Origin: Stichopus chloronotus
Taxonomy: Eukaryota; Echinodermata; Holothuroidea; Aspidochirotida; Stichopodidae
DNA length: 64,000 bases
Assembly (NCBI GenBank): GCA_021234535.1
Contig: CM037833.1
Location: 992,001 to 1,056,000, forward strand
Direction: 5' to 3'
A program made the translations under genes and the position numbers. Positions 47,801-62,592 of this stretch are shown one piece after another. The notes beneath the pieces are model-generated. The model did no database searches. It had not been told where the DNA came from and saw nothing but the letters and a program-made list of their open reading frames with translations. Every line of letters starts with the position of its first letter. The stretch's first letter is position 1.

Positions 47801-50500
47801 CAGATGAGTGAGGGAGAATATAGCAGCTCTCCATTTGCTTTGATATTATAAATTATGTCCTTGGCCAGTGTATACAGGAAGTTATTGAAGATTATCACTA
47901 CATGTGATACGTCCCTGGAGGTAGTGTCAGTGTGAGACTGTCACAACTGATAAACCGTTAACGTTGTGAAAATTGTCTGATAACATTTCTAAACCGACTA
48001 TGCGTCACCCCAAATTGATAATGAAGTCAAAACTACAACAATGATGTACAACCATTTTACCGATAATGTAGAAATGTCCTGCGAGTCTGACAATGTATCT
48101 TCATATGGACATTTTAATCTAGTTGTTACAGTGGACGTTTTCCGCGTGCCATGAAATGCATCCAGTCGATCTCAGATGAACAGTTGATATTAACTTAAAA
48201 GTTACGATGCTAAAACCAGTTTCACATGTAACCATTTTCGTTATGTAGTTTTTGAAGTAAATGTTCATATAGTATAACGACAGTAATCATTCCGCCAAAG
48301 AAGTAGATATAATTATTTTGATGTTCAGGTACGCATGCTTTTTTTTTTTTTTTAAATTTGTCTGTATTCTCTACAGTTTGTGTTCGTATGCCTACGGCGT
48401 CATTCAGCACGTTCATATGCTTCAGATTATGTACTTTAATATGACATTCAAGTTAACAACTTGCCCAGCTAATATCTTGTGCCGGGTCTTCCGTAATGTT
48501 TGATGTTTACTTTCGCCCTTACTGCAGTGGGTTATTTGTATATATTTGGGGTGTTGTTTGTTAAATATTCATGTACTATAATATTCGTGCTACAGATGAT
48601 TTCGTGAAAGCGCAAATTATTCGGGTTTTACTGATTAAGGAAGATTGATTAGGCCAGTGTGTCGCTTTGTTCTGGCTTTAGCTATAGGCCCGTCGTTTTG
48701 TAAAGTCTATGTTTCAACACGTTACAAAAATGTGGCGCTATTCTTTAGTGATTACTTCTTTATTATTTTACCTCATTTTCTCCTTAGAGATTGAATAAAT
48801 CAACAAACAAATTCTACAAAAGCGGAACTCAAAAATCCGAGGTAAGTTCTTTTTTTTCTCCCGTGCGCCACTAATTATGTTGTATTGCTTGGTTGCTTGT
48901 GTGCTCTTAAGTATCCAAATAGTATTGACAAAATATGCAATAACATTTGCAAAAACAGGAATGAATTACGAGAAAAAGGCATGATGTAAAATAAATTTAA
49001 AAAAAAAAGAAAACATATGTGCAAAACCGACATGATTTCAATATAACGTTTTGTTTGAATATGCGAGGCTTCACCGCTGGATGGCCTCGATTAGGTTTGA
49101 ATTATCACTATATCTATCACCCGCTTCGTGAAATAAAACATTTCCCAATTGTCTAGATCTTCAATGGCAGTTGACCACAAATGCAACCAAGCAATGACGT
49201 GCAACCCACGTGGCCACACCTGCTTATAGCAAAACATATGGCTATAGACGACAGAAAATACACTTTGTTGCTTCAGAAATGATGCAACATGAAAACATAC
49301 GTCAATGTATAAAGGTAAATTGCTGGAATGTGGACCAGAGTTCACAGAGTCCCACTTCAGCGTTTTGAGAAAGTATTACATTTATGGTTGAAAATTATTA
49401 CATTTATGGTGGGGTCAGATTCTTACAGCTATGGTATAAAATTATTTCATTGATAGTGGATATATTACAGTATGTTTGTTAGTACATTCATGGGATATAC
49501 ACATTTCTCTACTAGAGTATTTTTGGTCTTTGAAAAGCGTCTAACCACTCATTTAGTAGCAAACTTGAAAACCCATTTATGTTTTATAATGTCGTGTTTT
49601 AGATCATTAGACAAGAGGTATCGAACATATCATTAGACACGCGATAGCAAACATTGTTATCCAAAAATAGGGACACAATGAAATGGTCTATTGAAGATTT
49701 ACTATACTTTACTGTATCTGAAACTCATCCTCTTGTGAATTTTGATCATGAGCCAATAGTCATTTCAATAGTCCAATCACTTGTGCAACATGAGAACTGT
49801 CATCATCACCCTATGAAGCCAGTCTCTTATTGAAGTAGAGGCGGTCTACCTTATTTGGAATAAATTCAATTTATGTCGCTATATGCAATATGACCTTGAA
49901 TCAAGAATTTCCTCAACAGCAACACACAAAAAAAAAGATTGTATGTTATTGATTCAGTTATATATCGCGTCTCTCATGGTTACCAGAGAGATTAATAGCC
50001 TAGGCGTGTAACCTTAAGAAAACCACCATGTACAAAACGAGTGTCAGTCTAAGCATAATATAACTAAAGATAAGTTTTCTTTTGAAATTTTGAGGAAATG
50101 TCACATGAAATAAAATACGTTAATTATTAAGACAAACCGGTTCCTCGTTTAGTTTGGTAGTAAAATATTTTTTCTGCCGATTTTCCACACTGGGGACAGA
50201 ATGGTGGGCACGGGGGACACCCCAATCCTCTGTGTGGCTACTGGTCTAGTTTTCACTCTGTTCGCGGTGTGATGTTTCATATTCAGGGCCATTGTATCGC
50301 ATTGGTAACTATTGAAGTGTAACAGCAAATAAGAAAATGTTTTTATATGATTTTCCCGCTGCATGTCGTGGTGTTCTATTTATCTCAGGACTGGCATGTT
50401 TTCATTACGAGCAATTTGATTGGAGACTTGTCTATTAGGACTATATGTTTCATGAAGTTGTTTCATGAGCGACAACTATGTGGGGAATAGTTTTGGTAAT

Positions 50501-53500
50501 GAACTTAATAGATTGCCTACTTTTTTGTTTCGAAAATTTTGGCAACCTGTTTTGTTACTGATGTCTACACTGCAATAATGGCACTACAAGTTTTCAAATT
50601 GCATAAAGGTAGTGGTTTTGTAAAAGCATTTAAATCTAAAAGCATTTAAATCTGCAGCAGTTTGTGTATTCGTCATTTAAAATTTAGCAACTGTAAGGTT
50701 GAGGCTCAGATTTCTCAGTAGAAATCCAGTTGTTGTGAAATTACAAATTTTTTGGAGGACATGAGTTGACAAGAAGTGCAACCGTCTTTACAACATACAA
50801 AGAAATCATTTTCTTGATCTCGCTTGCAATTGGCCGGGAAAGCATGCGCAATCCTTTCTTAAGCTCGTCACCGATCTGATTATGCTAGCTCCTTTACCGA
50901 ATCTCCTCATCAGTATACATATCGATAAATTGATACAGGCATGTCTTCAATGAAAGAAATGTTTGTCCAATAGATATTAAATTTACGTTGACATGGCTCC
51001 AGGACGTTTTTCTATTCGGCTGTATATTAGAACAAATGATTCTTTGTATCTCGTATACTTATGTGAATATTGAAAACATATTGAAATTGCCCTGTTCTAA
51101 TCAGTACAGGTTTGGAGGACGAGGTCTGAAATCTAAATTTTATGGCGTATTTAAGTATACTTTTAGAGAAACGAAAATGTCAGTCATGCTAATAAGTCAT
51201 TCAACCAAGGTAAACACATATTAAAATTACATTATTCTATGTTTTGTCTCATCTTGTTTTCTTATTACACGCATGAACTCAAAATGTTTACGAAGAATAC
51301 TACATGCGAAACTAATAAAGTGCCATAGTTCCCCAACAGGAGTAATGATATTGTAATGGTTACATTATCAAGACGTACTGCTATGTAGTATTGAAATAAG
51401 CAATCACACATGCCACTATTGTTCAAGTCATCGCTTAGTTACCAACAGATCATGTTATGTGTCATATCACAGCATCATGTCCACAAACTTTCTTATAACT
51501 TACCACTATGACATAATTACTCGAACTACATTAAATTACAATTCAGCTAGCATCAGTTCCTACTGCCTACAGAACTTACCGTTACATGTGGACTATATGT
51601 TCCAATTCTTCACAACTCTCATAAATTAGTGAACCATAGCCTCACTCATTATTTGCAAGTAGGAGCGCTCTGTACCTCATAGGCATTGAATAGAGAAACA
51701 TGATTACACATTAGAAAATACAAATTACCATAGCAATCAACTCTGTGATAAGAATTTTTCAGAGTTAACTCAATGAAAGAATATTGGTGAGAGAAATTTT
51801 TACGTCAAACTTCTGTTTCCCACTAAACAGCTCAGGAAATCAAGGACAACGAAAATAGAAAAACATGAGTCATTCATTCACAACATGTTAGGGCACTTAA
51901 GTGCTGGAGTGTTTTAATACACCTTTGACAGGTATCGTACTGACGACTTAGCTATGATCCAAAACATTTTTGTTTCGTTTCTGCGACGTTAACTTTCGTT
52001 TCATACGTCCTTTAATTAGCTCACATATCAGCAAACTGGTATCTATTTTTCTGTTTACATGTTTTCAAAATACTTTTTCTTCAATATGATTGAATGGATA
52101 TGTTTAATGTTTCTTCAGTGACACAAATGTTTTCTTGCCTGGTGGGTCACTTGCGTTGTTCGGGACTTTTGTTAAGATCTTATGTGCGTCCCATTGTAGT
52201 AAATTCCGAAGTCCCTCCTCTCCTACGGATCAAGTTGCTTGTACCATGTTGATGGTTTGCTATAATGATATTCGGTTACACAGTGCTGGAACATTCATGG
52301 TGTACGTATATTTTATGCCTATCACTTAACCGACAACCATTAAGATTTGCAAATAATTTTGCAGGATTCAAATTAATTGTGGAATTTTCTATACCTGCTT
52401 CAAATAATACCAATCTCTTTTTTTAGTGGAAGATATCTCATTTGTCAGTCTGGGTACAGAGAATACACGCCATATATTGCTTATATTCTAAAATCGTTAC
52501 CTTTGAAACTTCGCCGGAAACACATCAACATGGCAGAAGTCACATCATTTCTTTAAGGTTTTTAGCTGGTAGCGGATTTTCTACTATAATCGTCTTCATA
52601 AAGTTGAATTTTTGTAGCTCAGCATACTTTCTTGCCTTATGTAGCAATGAAAATTAACAAATTCAATCCAACTAATTATTGCAGAAGATTACAGTATATT
52701 ACTTTGCTTTTGGGGGTGAATTCTCTAGCTTGACATTACAAACTTAAACCTACAACTCATTACTTTCAAGCGACATCGATGAAAATACTTTCTTTAATCT
52801 AACACTACATTTCTATGCAAGACATGGCAATGACGTGCAATTGTTCAGTGAAACATTTCCAGCAACCAAAATATCGATCAATAAATAAACTAATCGATCA
52901 ATTAAGTAATCAATAAATGATAGTTTTTCAATCGTAGAACAACAAACCCTGTCGAATATACAATTATTCTAATTTGCAAAATCTTCCAACGTTGAACTGG
53001 GCATTGTCATAACTCGTTCGCGGCAACATCTGGATGACAGACAAACCGACCAATTCATGCTGTACGTCAAAGGTTAACCATTGAGTAAATCCAGTAGTAC
53101 ATTAGTCTGAAGCCCATTCACTGTTATCCACAATTTCAATGACGCTATTTTTTTCTTGTAACCACGATGGTGTGATCAGGCAGTGAATCGCTCCGTATGC
53201 TCATAAGTTAAGTTTCCCCTACTGCTCCCCTTTATTTTGCCACGCGTGGGCGTATTTCATTGACTAAAGTACTGAAAAGAACTGAAGACGAAAGCACGAA
53301 CCAACTTTTATTGAACTAATATATGGCGTGTTATTCACTGCTACTCTTTTACAGCACATAATTTTGCGACCGGGGTCATTTTTTGTTTGAACAGATATAT
53401 TGTACTTGTGTACCTACTTGGTTTATGCATATGTTTATGCATGCCTGTCTGTTCACGTCAGTTCAAAGTCGTGCAGGCTGTTTGTGTTCTTGATTTTATG

Positions 53501-56412
53501 ACACTTTAAAGACGAGTGTAAAGGTAATACGATAATGTATAGACGTTGCCACACAAGAGCACTATTTCGGGATCTGTGAGTTAATAAAACCTGAGGAATA
53601 ATGAAGCCTGCATTGGGAACATGATGCCTTTTTCTTGTACATATTCTTGTTCTTTAAAATTGTATGTCGCATATTAACGATGTAAATACTCCAGTGTAGA
53701 TCGATAAACACCCCCACGAATCACAGATGACTTCCTTTGTTTATGAGGTATCAAAAATAAGTCTAAAATAGTGATATTTGTGTAGCACTAGCACCTTCAC
53801 CCTGCACATGCAGCTTTTGTCTAAAATCTCACCACATGACCGATTTTTTTTTTTTTTTAGACATGCTTGAAATTGAAACTTTTTGTGATCTTTTATTGAA
53901 CTTCGTCTCAAATACAGTAGTACACACAGAACACGTTATCTGAAGCTCATGATGTAACTTCGGGTCACCACAAACTGGACCGGAATACATTAACTTGGCA
54001 GAAGTTCTGACATTTTTGATAGGTCGTTTCAATGTTAGGAGAATTCTGACTCATCTCATATCTCAAACTTTTATTTCATAGAAGCACATTTACAAGCTAA
54101 ACTGTAACACCTATATCATAATTACGTCAACAAAGTTAGTATAAGTTACAGTTCATTAGCGTGCTTCTAAGTTAGGATTCTAGAGCTTTAATTTTAAAAT
54201 ACACAAGTAAATCTTCGTTCCAAATCAATCAGTAATCATATTTTCAATTTGCACTATGAAAAATAAAGTGGAATATATAACTGAACTATTTCGAAATTTA
54301 TTTCAACGCGTATGTTTCAAATTCTGTCAGACAAACACAATGATTACTTTATGCTGTCTATGGGGTTATAGTCATTATTCTAGACTCAGACTCAGATACT
54401 GTAATGTAAATCTTATAAACTTACCAAGCAGTGAGTCACTTAGTTTGTGAAGGAGATTTCCACATAGTTCCCATTTTCGGTTTGCCACCGGTCAGTGCAT
54501 TTTTCATTGCAATACTGAAAAAAAAAAAATGATTACAAAACAACCTTTCATGGTATTCATGCCATTACTCGTACATTAAAATGGGACTCACTTCAATCTC
54601 ACTCTTCTTTTGTTCTACTGAGGTTCAACTTGTTGCAAATTCTTATCGCCTTAAGTCAGTATTATCATCTCATGCTGTGATAATCCACATGGTCAATTAA
54701 AGATCTTCCTCCTAAAGTAATTAAGGTGTGTCCAATCCAATGTCTAGGCTTTCTTGAGCTGCCTGGCAAGAGGTATTAGGTGTCATGTCCATAGGTAATA
54801 TATGTAATCGGGCATGAAAGAGGGTCTGTTGAACACTTTAGCACGGTTGTAACACGTCATGTAAAGAGTCATAATCAGTGATGCGCTCTGCTACTCTTTT
54901 ACAGTATGTTTGGAACAAGTTGTTGTTGTTTTTTTTTTTTTTTGTCTGGAAAAGGGACTGTGAACACCTCGCACAGTGTGCACAAGTGCACACAAAGTAT
55001 ATGACTTTAAAAGCGTAACATTGTTACCGAATACGTCGGGCATTGACAATCTTCACATGTTGAAACAGAATGTACTCGTGAAAAGACTATTGTCTTGAAA
55101 GGCACAAACAAAATATTGAGAGAGAGGCTAAAATAGCCTGGTGGGAATTATGATTTCAAAAACAACCTCTACATGCTTCAACGGTCGCTGCTGGTAGAGT
55201 GAATGAAGAGATGGCATGCTTGTAATAATGATCATTTTTTTTTTTTAAATGGAACAATGGATTTCAGGTTCCTTAGCTCCCGTTGACTGACAAGACCGAA
55301 GCAAAATACAAAGTAGTATAATACACTCACTATAATACACTCACTTGCATCATATGGTTGTAAAGAGTGCACACTTAAACCTGTTCTTTTTTTTTTCAAA
55401 ATACTCTGTTCATTTGCAATCCAGAATAAGTTGCATGATAACACCATCTGTTTTATAAAATTCTCTCTTAGTTAACGATCCAAGATACATCGTCTATGAC
55501 AATGCTTAACACTTTCAACTTTCAACCTGTTTCCCCACAGAACCATATCAAGGGTCCCTTGAAGTGCCTCGTGCTATAAGCAAGGTACTTAAAATGATTG
55601 TTCATCACGCAAAATAATTGATGTGTGATTTGATAAAAGAAATGATCTCATCATTGTAACCTTTAATGACAGTCCGTCGAAGTATCGGTGTTTCGCTGAG
55701 GACTCCACTTCATGAGACTGTCTAGGCATTCCTCTAAAGACTAGTAAAAATTTTAACAAATCAATCTTACTAAGTTAACCAATACATGTAAGGATTACAT
55801 CTCTTTCAATTGGATGTTATAGCCCTACGTTGTTTTCTATAGCCGCAATGTGAGTGGACAACGTGTTGTATTTTGCCACTAAAAATCAAATATGTTACAG
55901 ACACTACATGAAAAGAAAACATAGTGCATAATACTCGATTACGACAAAAACAAACTCCTTTGGGCTATTTACACACAACGTACTGTGATGCGCTACTAAC
56001 AAAGCTGCCAGTGAAGACCATACAAACCACACGCAGCCATGTAGTTTTGTTTCCCCCAAAGTCGAGAAAGTCTGACGACCATTTTGCATTTTAAACACAA
56101 TGACACAAAGTCATGTTGGTTATATAGATATGTTAATTAATTAGCAGGCCATCAGAGGTATAAGAACCTAAGATGGTGTGAATGAATGAACTTTGTCTTT
56201 CTCTTTTTTGCAGTGCAAATGATAATGATGGAATCGGTGTTTCCGTTGACTTGTTCAAAGAAGCACTAATTTCATTTGAATGAAAGTCGTCAACCACTAC
56301 TGCATTATTATTATTTCACACTTTTGGTTCTTACGTTAGGAAAACTTGAAATCACTGATCAAATCTATCTAACCTATACCTGTGTATTTTCGTGTATTTT
56401 CTTCATGGTGCA
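50501..56412 (+). repeat. Segmental duplication, copy B (left part)
   Basis: Direct-orientation copy of 35694-41576. Small open frames are reproduced with single residue changes (for example 52135-52329 against 37329-37523). Homology stops abruptly after CTTCATGGTGCA at 56412, where unrelated DNA begins. Confidence 0.95.
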
Positions 56413-57419
56413 ATTAAAAGGTCTTTTAAAGCATTTTTTTTTTTTTTAACTTTGCGTAGCCAGGCATCACTTTAGTAACGAGCCACAACTCACTCCACCG
56501 GACCCGCACGGGTATACGTATAGATTATCGTAGACGGTCGAGTATTTTAAGAAATAGAGTTACCTTCCCTTGCCGAAAGCTGATTTTAGTTGCAAAGCAA
56601 CGCACTATCACGAGCTGTCCCTGGACATATTAGCCCATGTAGACACAAACGGCATTATACACTTTGTAAGTGTATTTAGTACTTGCATTAATTATCAACA
56701 GTGACTTTTTTCCTAATCGCTGTAGTTAGTCAAATGGTTAGGTATTGTGTTCCATCACTGATCTTTACATTTCTTGTCCACTATACATTAATGCCATAAT
56801 GGTGCAATTACGCAAATGTAAAACAGACAGTATGTATAACATAAAAATAGAAAAGGTATGGATGACATTATAAATTATAAAACTTAAAAAAATGATATGG
56901 AACATAGCAACATTTGCAGAACATAAAACTGAGAACTACAAGATCAAAAAGAAAGTGTAACATGAGTTAAGTCTAGTGTCTTTCATTAGACGCTTAAAAG
57001 TACTATCCCAACAAACAAGTCGTATTGGGACCCACTCTTGCTTTTACCTGGGGTGGTTGGACTTAATTGAGGATGACCTAAATGTAGAATTTTATTAGGA
57101 GTCTTATGGGGCCGCAATTGAGTGTAAATGAATAATCTTTAAACCCAAACAATTGAAACGATTGAATTGAATTTTTTTTTTTGTTGATTTAAAGACGAAA
57201 GTACCTATAGAACAAAAGTATTAAATACATTTGATTTTGTTCGGTTACAACTGAACATGAGTTCCGTTATTATTGTTTGGTTCCCATCGGGTCCTATTGA
57301 AATATATTCTTACTGTGCTGTCCTCACGCCACGTAAATGATGACGCTATACAGCCAGGTAACCGGGACAAAAAATATGGGTAACGTTTTCTCAATGTTTA
57401 TTGTTGTTTGATTGGTAAG

Positions 57420-58080
57420 ACTACTGACAAAGAAAGGAAAAAAATAAAATTACAAGTAAAGAACAAACTACGATATAATCGGCTACAAATCAAATGCATG
57501 AAAACCTAGAGGCACACGCCCCAAAGCAAAAACCAAGCACACACTCCACAACAGAAACCTACTTCACACACCCCGAACACTTCTAAGTACAAAAAACATG
57601 ACCCAAACGTCACAGCAAAATGACAAATTACCTTACAAGTGAATAAACAGCCAAAACATACCCAAACAGCAATGGTAAGCTCATTGCAAACGTGTGCCCT
57701 CCAAGCACATCACGAAACTAGGTAATGGCAGAATACTTAAATATGTGCACCCTCCAAGCCCGTCCCGGAATTGCGCAGTGCACACTGCCAGGAACAACGA
57801 AAAACTAACTCCCAAACACTCACAGGCAACGCTGCAGAGAACAGGCCTAACATAAATGAAAGTATAATAAGGAACTACTGTACAACGGGAACCACCCGCC
57901 AACGGATACGCACCAAAGAATGGTGAATGTAGTAATAAAGCATAAAAAATAGGTAAAACTTTACATCCCGAAAGCTGTACGAAATACTTACAGACTGTGG
58001 TAGCCGTAAGAGAAGACTTTCTGAGAAAGATGAACTTGAATACCATCAAACTTGTTGAGGCGGAACAACAACCGAACCGT
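57420..58080. other. Strand-asymmetric A+C-rich stretch
   Basis: About 650 bp in which the plus strand is visibly rich in A and C and poor in T, unlike its surroundings. A partial internal duplication is present (GTGTGCCCTCCAAGCAC near 57692 and GTGCACCCTCCAAGCCC near 57743). Such skew can mark retroelement-derived DNA. No protein motif was recognised on either strand. Confidence 0.4.
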
Positions 58081-59254
58081 AAACCAAACGATTACAGAAG
58101 TCTAGCAAACATGGCGAAAATGAATTAATTGACGAAAATATGCAAAAAAGAATTCCAACACACCATTAAGATAAGTCTAAAGAACTATAGAGATAAAGCT
58201 GAATGAGTGCTGGTTGTAATTAGGGCTCAGTTGTACTTCTCTTGCACCTCCCTGTTTGCTCTGTTTTTTCCTAACTGGGACCTGTCCTTGCCAATGGTCT
58301 TACAAAGAGTTGTGAGTCATTGCTTATCGGGTGGATACAGAGGAGGGGTCCAGTTAGGTGTCCGACCATTCTTTTTCATAATTTTGTTTAGAGATAATCT
58401 ACTGCAGCCTTCGACATTTCATCGCATTCATTGCCTTTACTTTGTTTGAGTCACACTTCAGACCTGAAAAGAACTTTCTGACACCTTCGCCAGACAACAC
58501 GTTACATAAGTGAGTTATTTCCTCAGTTTCACTTTTTTTTTTCATTTAGCTTGATATTGTGTAATTCCGGAATCGCTAGGGCTCTTTTGACACGAGTGCC
58601 ATACCCAGATTCTGTGTTATAATATAATATCATTCATAACCACCTGGATACCTTCCTCTCCATCGATGAGATGATTCATTTGCCTCTTAAAAATCTCTGG
58701 GGATGCGCTTGTAGCAAATTGCTTCTTCAGTTACTTAACTTCAGTCACCTATACCTCCCAAAGTGAGTGTTGAAGGTACAAATAATTTGGAACTAGATCC
58801 GTGTAGCCATAACTGACAATAAGCTGCTCATGTTTACAAAACGGCAAAAAAAGGTGAGTATCCTGCAAATTTGTGAAGTATGCTCTACATCTTCAACATT
58901 TACGGCAAACCTCACGGTTGGATGGGCATTCTCCATATTTATTTCCTGTTCTTCATTTCACACGGCACACTTCGCCCTTGGAACTTTTGTATGTTCAGAC
59001 TTCATCCTGCGTCAGCGTAACTTTAGACCTAGAATAAGTAAAACAAATGATTCAGGCCTCCAAGGGCGGTTAGTTAACGACCCTAAGCGACCACACAAAC
59101 GTGGGAGAAGCCTGTGGCTTAACTATTACAACGTCACGTCGTATGACTACCAATTTAACAGTTTGGGATCAAATTTGGTACAGTGTCACTTTTTCAAAAG
59201 GCCAATTCAGATGCAAAACCTTCAATTACTCTTGAAGGAAAAGCCTACACACTG

Positions 59255-59360
59255 TGATCCGACCAGGGATCAAACATAAAACCATCAAGTTGCTGAGCTT
59301 CCGTGCTTCCGAACCCACCACCTTTATCCACTCTGTCACATCACCGGCCAAGCATTTACC
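59255..59360 (-). mobile_element. tRNA-derived SINE fragment or tRNA pseudogene
   Basis: On the minus strand the sequence reads GATGTGACAGAGTGGATAAA, which resembles a Pol III A box of a Leu/Ser-type tRNA (GCCGAGTGGTTAAG). About 60 bases later comes GTTTGATCCCTGG, resembling a B box. The spacing fits a tRNA with a long variable arm, but the acceptor and anticodon stems do not pair well, so this is more likely a tRNA-derived SINE head than a working tRNA gene. Confidence 0.4.
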
Positions 59361-61329
59361 ATAACTGGGCTGTCGCATCCTAACTCTCTCTGAAGGTACC
59401 CATAGCCTCAAATAATATATTCTTAACTATTATCTATCACTATCATCTGGCATTCCACAACTCCTCATGTTAGTAGTATGTCCTTCATTAATGATTCAGT
59501 AAAGGTCAGTAATTTTGCTCTGTTTCTCACATCTATGACAAAACTCTCAATTGTCTCTCCATTGTTCTTGGTTTCGTGTGGAAAAAAAAAAATGTATCTG
59601 ATGTATGTAATGTTTTTCCCATCCTCAAAGCACATTCGTAGAAATCTTTTTCTTACTTTGTTTGTATTCATGTCATCAGGTCTGTTGTAAGTGCACGCGT
59701 GGTATTTTCCAATCGTACGTTGTTGAGGAGTAGTGAATACTAAATACGACTACATTCGAGAGATTCGATATTTTAGTACGGTCGTAAAAACGCGATTAGT
59801 TAAATTTTACATCCGATAGTTATTAAACTGTCAAAATTCTTGTTAATTTGTTTTATTGCCAGGGCACAGCCCCAACGACTCCTGCTGTTCAGCTTAAGAA
59901 CAAAAGAGCACCGTAGCAACGAAATATCCAGCCTATCAAGTCGGCTGTATATTACCGACCTTAGGTAAGTTCTGTTGTGACTTGATTGTTTTAACTGTAA
60001 CCGTATCGCTGGAGGCCGCTGTATCCGCCATATCCAGTCCCCGACTTTTATTCTGTCAAAACCAATCATTCACTCATTCATTCATAGTGACTTCTGCATT
60101 ACAGTCAGAACCCAACATTTCAAGATACTCAACGAAATTCAACCCGCTTTTGTTTGACACTTCCTTGTTCCTCTTGTCTTTTTTCGTTTTATATTACACT
60201 ATAGTCAACGACTACTTGCACAATAATCCATTAGACTCAGAAGCACAAACGTAATGATGAGTCTTACACCTAATATTCGATGTGATTCGCTGAAATCTGC
60301 ATCTCAACAACTATATAATGCCATTAAAAGTATCTCGAACGAATTTTTAACCATTGTCAATTAAAAAATACTTGAAAAAATAATGCTGAGAATTGAAATT
60401 ATTTTGACGATGGTTTCTTTCATAACATGTGCTTTTAAAATTCTTTTAATTAAGAAATTAACCTTTGAGATGGGTTCTTTTGTGGGCAGGATGGATCAAA
60501 GTTAGTAACGTTAGTAATAAGTGAACTATTGTTTTCTGCCTCCTCCTACAATAGATATAATTTACGGGGGTACTGCACTACATTCGATAAACTCCAGTAG
60601 CACTACCATGTCAAATCCTTCAAAAAATGAAGAAATCGTTCTCTATTTTCATTCTCCATGACCCATTTCCCTCGATATGAAATGAAAAAATGGAGACTTG
60701 TTTTGATTTAGGCGGTTCTTATCTCCTCTCACACTCCCAGATATTGCCCATTTGAAACTGAGAATCAGTCAATTGCAAGACCCGCCAGTCTAAGCAGAGT
60801 ATCGAAACATTAATGCAAAAGCAGTGTGCAAAAACAATGGGAGAAGAGAGAACGTTTCCAGGGTTTCAGGCACACTTTTCGGTCAATAATTTGCAAAACA
60901 AACTCATTATACGTAGTTTCTTTACACCTAAACTAGTAAGATCTTTTGCATACATGCAAAGACGCATGGTCAGGAATTCTGATACACATTAACAATGGAT
61001 TGAGACCTTGGCAACATTTTAAAAGATTACCAGAATGCCAAACTGTAGCATCACAATATACATCTTGATCTGTAATGTATTGAGATAAAGGAGATTGCAG
61101 AGCGTGAGTTTAGCAAGCGGGGCTTTTCGGTCCCATCTAAGAGCCCCTGTTGGGGTCCAGGGGACAAAGTTCCTTTAGCTCTGAGGTTTTAGCATATCTT
61201 TGGGTAAAAAAAGAGATAAGTCTAATGGACTCCATGAAACAGAACGGTAAATGCAAAAATGCAAAATTTCCTGTTCATTTGAGTAGGCATACACATGTAA
61301 TGTATTTGCCAGGTCACTTCAGCTGAGTG

Positions 61330-61349
61330 TGGGGGGGGGGGGGGGGAGG
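61330..61349. repeat. Poly-G run
   Basis: An uninterrupted or nearly uninterrupted G run of about 18 bases followed by AGGGG, inside the 7.3-kb segment. Confidence 0.85.
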
Positions 61350-62396
61350 GGATTGTTGAGGCAACCTTCCCATGCCCCCTTCATGCCACCACTGGTCATG
61401 ACATATTATGCATTCAAATAATTTTGGACAAAATAACAGTTGAGTTACGTATTACAGAAACTGTATAAGCTCCGTCTACTGTGTAAAGAAATGTCAACGG
61501 TGACATTGCTAAGAGGCAAATACAAGCATCATTACTACAATATCAAGAAATGCAGAGACTGTATTAACATGATTATAACCGTCGTATCCACTAAAACAAT
61601 GAAATGTTCGAATTTTTTAACCCCACAGAAACCCACCACTTGGAAGCAGGCATACCAGCAGGATATAGGATACGTACGCACATATGAAGTTGTTATAGCT
61701 CCATAGTACGTATTAGTCATGACATCATTGTAACCCATTGATCCGCACTATGGTTTGAATATGTTATGACAAACGTGTAGTTTATAAGCTACATGCATGA
61801 TGAACGATCAACTAACTTTACACGCTATAATTCCAATTGTACTTCTCACATCGGCATGCCGGCTTCGACTCATCGACCGCGATATAATGTATCCTGTGCC
61901 GCTTTTGCGGTACCACCATTTGTCCACCTACTTCCCACCGGTAGTAAATCACTCAGGTACCGAGAGTGGCATTCAGCGTAGTTTGCCTCTTTCACTCAAA
62001 TGTTTAAAAGACTTGGCCAGGTCTAATTATATCAATACTGTACCTACTGTGTGATACTGGGCCTCTTTATAGGGATGATTGTAATTCAATACACAAATCC
62101 TTTCGAACTCTCTATTTTTTCTTTCACTTTATTGTGTCCCTTTTTCAATTTACAACCTCAGTGGTCACCGACTATTCTTTAATATGTAAGCAACCTCTCT
62201 CGACACAAGTAGTTCTTGAGATCCTTCTTTTTCTTTACAAATACCTCCCCCCCCCCAAAAAAAAAGGTTTAAGAGTTGGACACTTCCTGCCACAATTGGC
62301 TAGCACAAACCATGATTCGGACCCCAAATCGTAGTGACTGTTCTGGTGTAGTATGTTAGCTTATAATGGATGAGGCAGTCCCACAGTTTGCATTGA

Positions 62397-62512
<116 letters not shown>

Positions 62513-62592
62513 ATGACGATGACGATGACGATGACGATGATGATGATGATGATAATGATGATGATGACGATGGTGACGATGAAAAAGACGGT
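62513..62592. repeat. (GAC/GAT)n triplet array
   Basis: Imperfect GAC and GAT triplets continue in register directly after the (GTT)n tract, forming a compound microsatellite. Confidence 0.85.

Larger units (their letters stand above)
41840..50500. other. Single-copy part between the duplication copies, no gene recognised
   Basis: Apart from two TTAA-flanked MITEs and a run of about 20 G at 44171-44190 I see no supported feature. Open frames are short, without motifs or splice-compatible conservation. A GTCAGTGGCGTAGCCTGG motif at 43980 resembles dispersed repeats common in marine invertebrates, but I cannot name a family. Confidence 0.4.

Noticed and set aside
57681..58049. 122-residue minus-strand frame rich in Phe, Leu and Cys
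   Set aside because: It lies in the A+C-skewed stretch, which depletes stops on this strand; no motif, signal sequence logic or splice sites were convincing.
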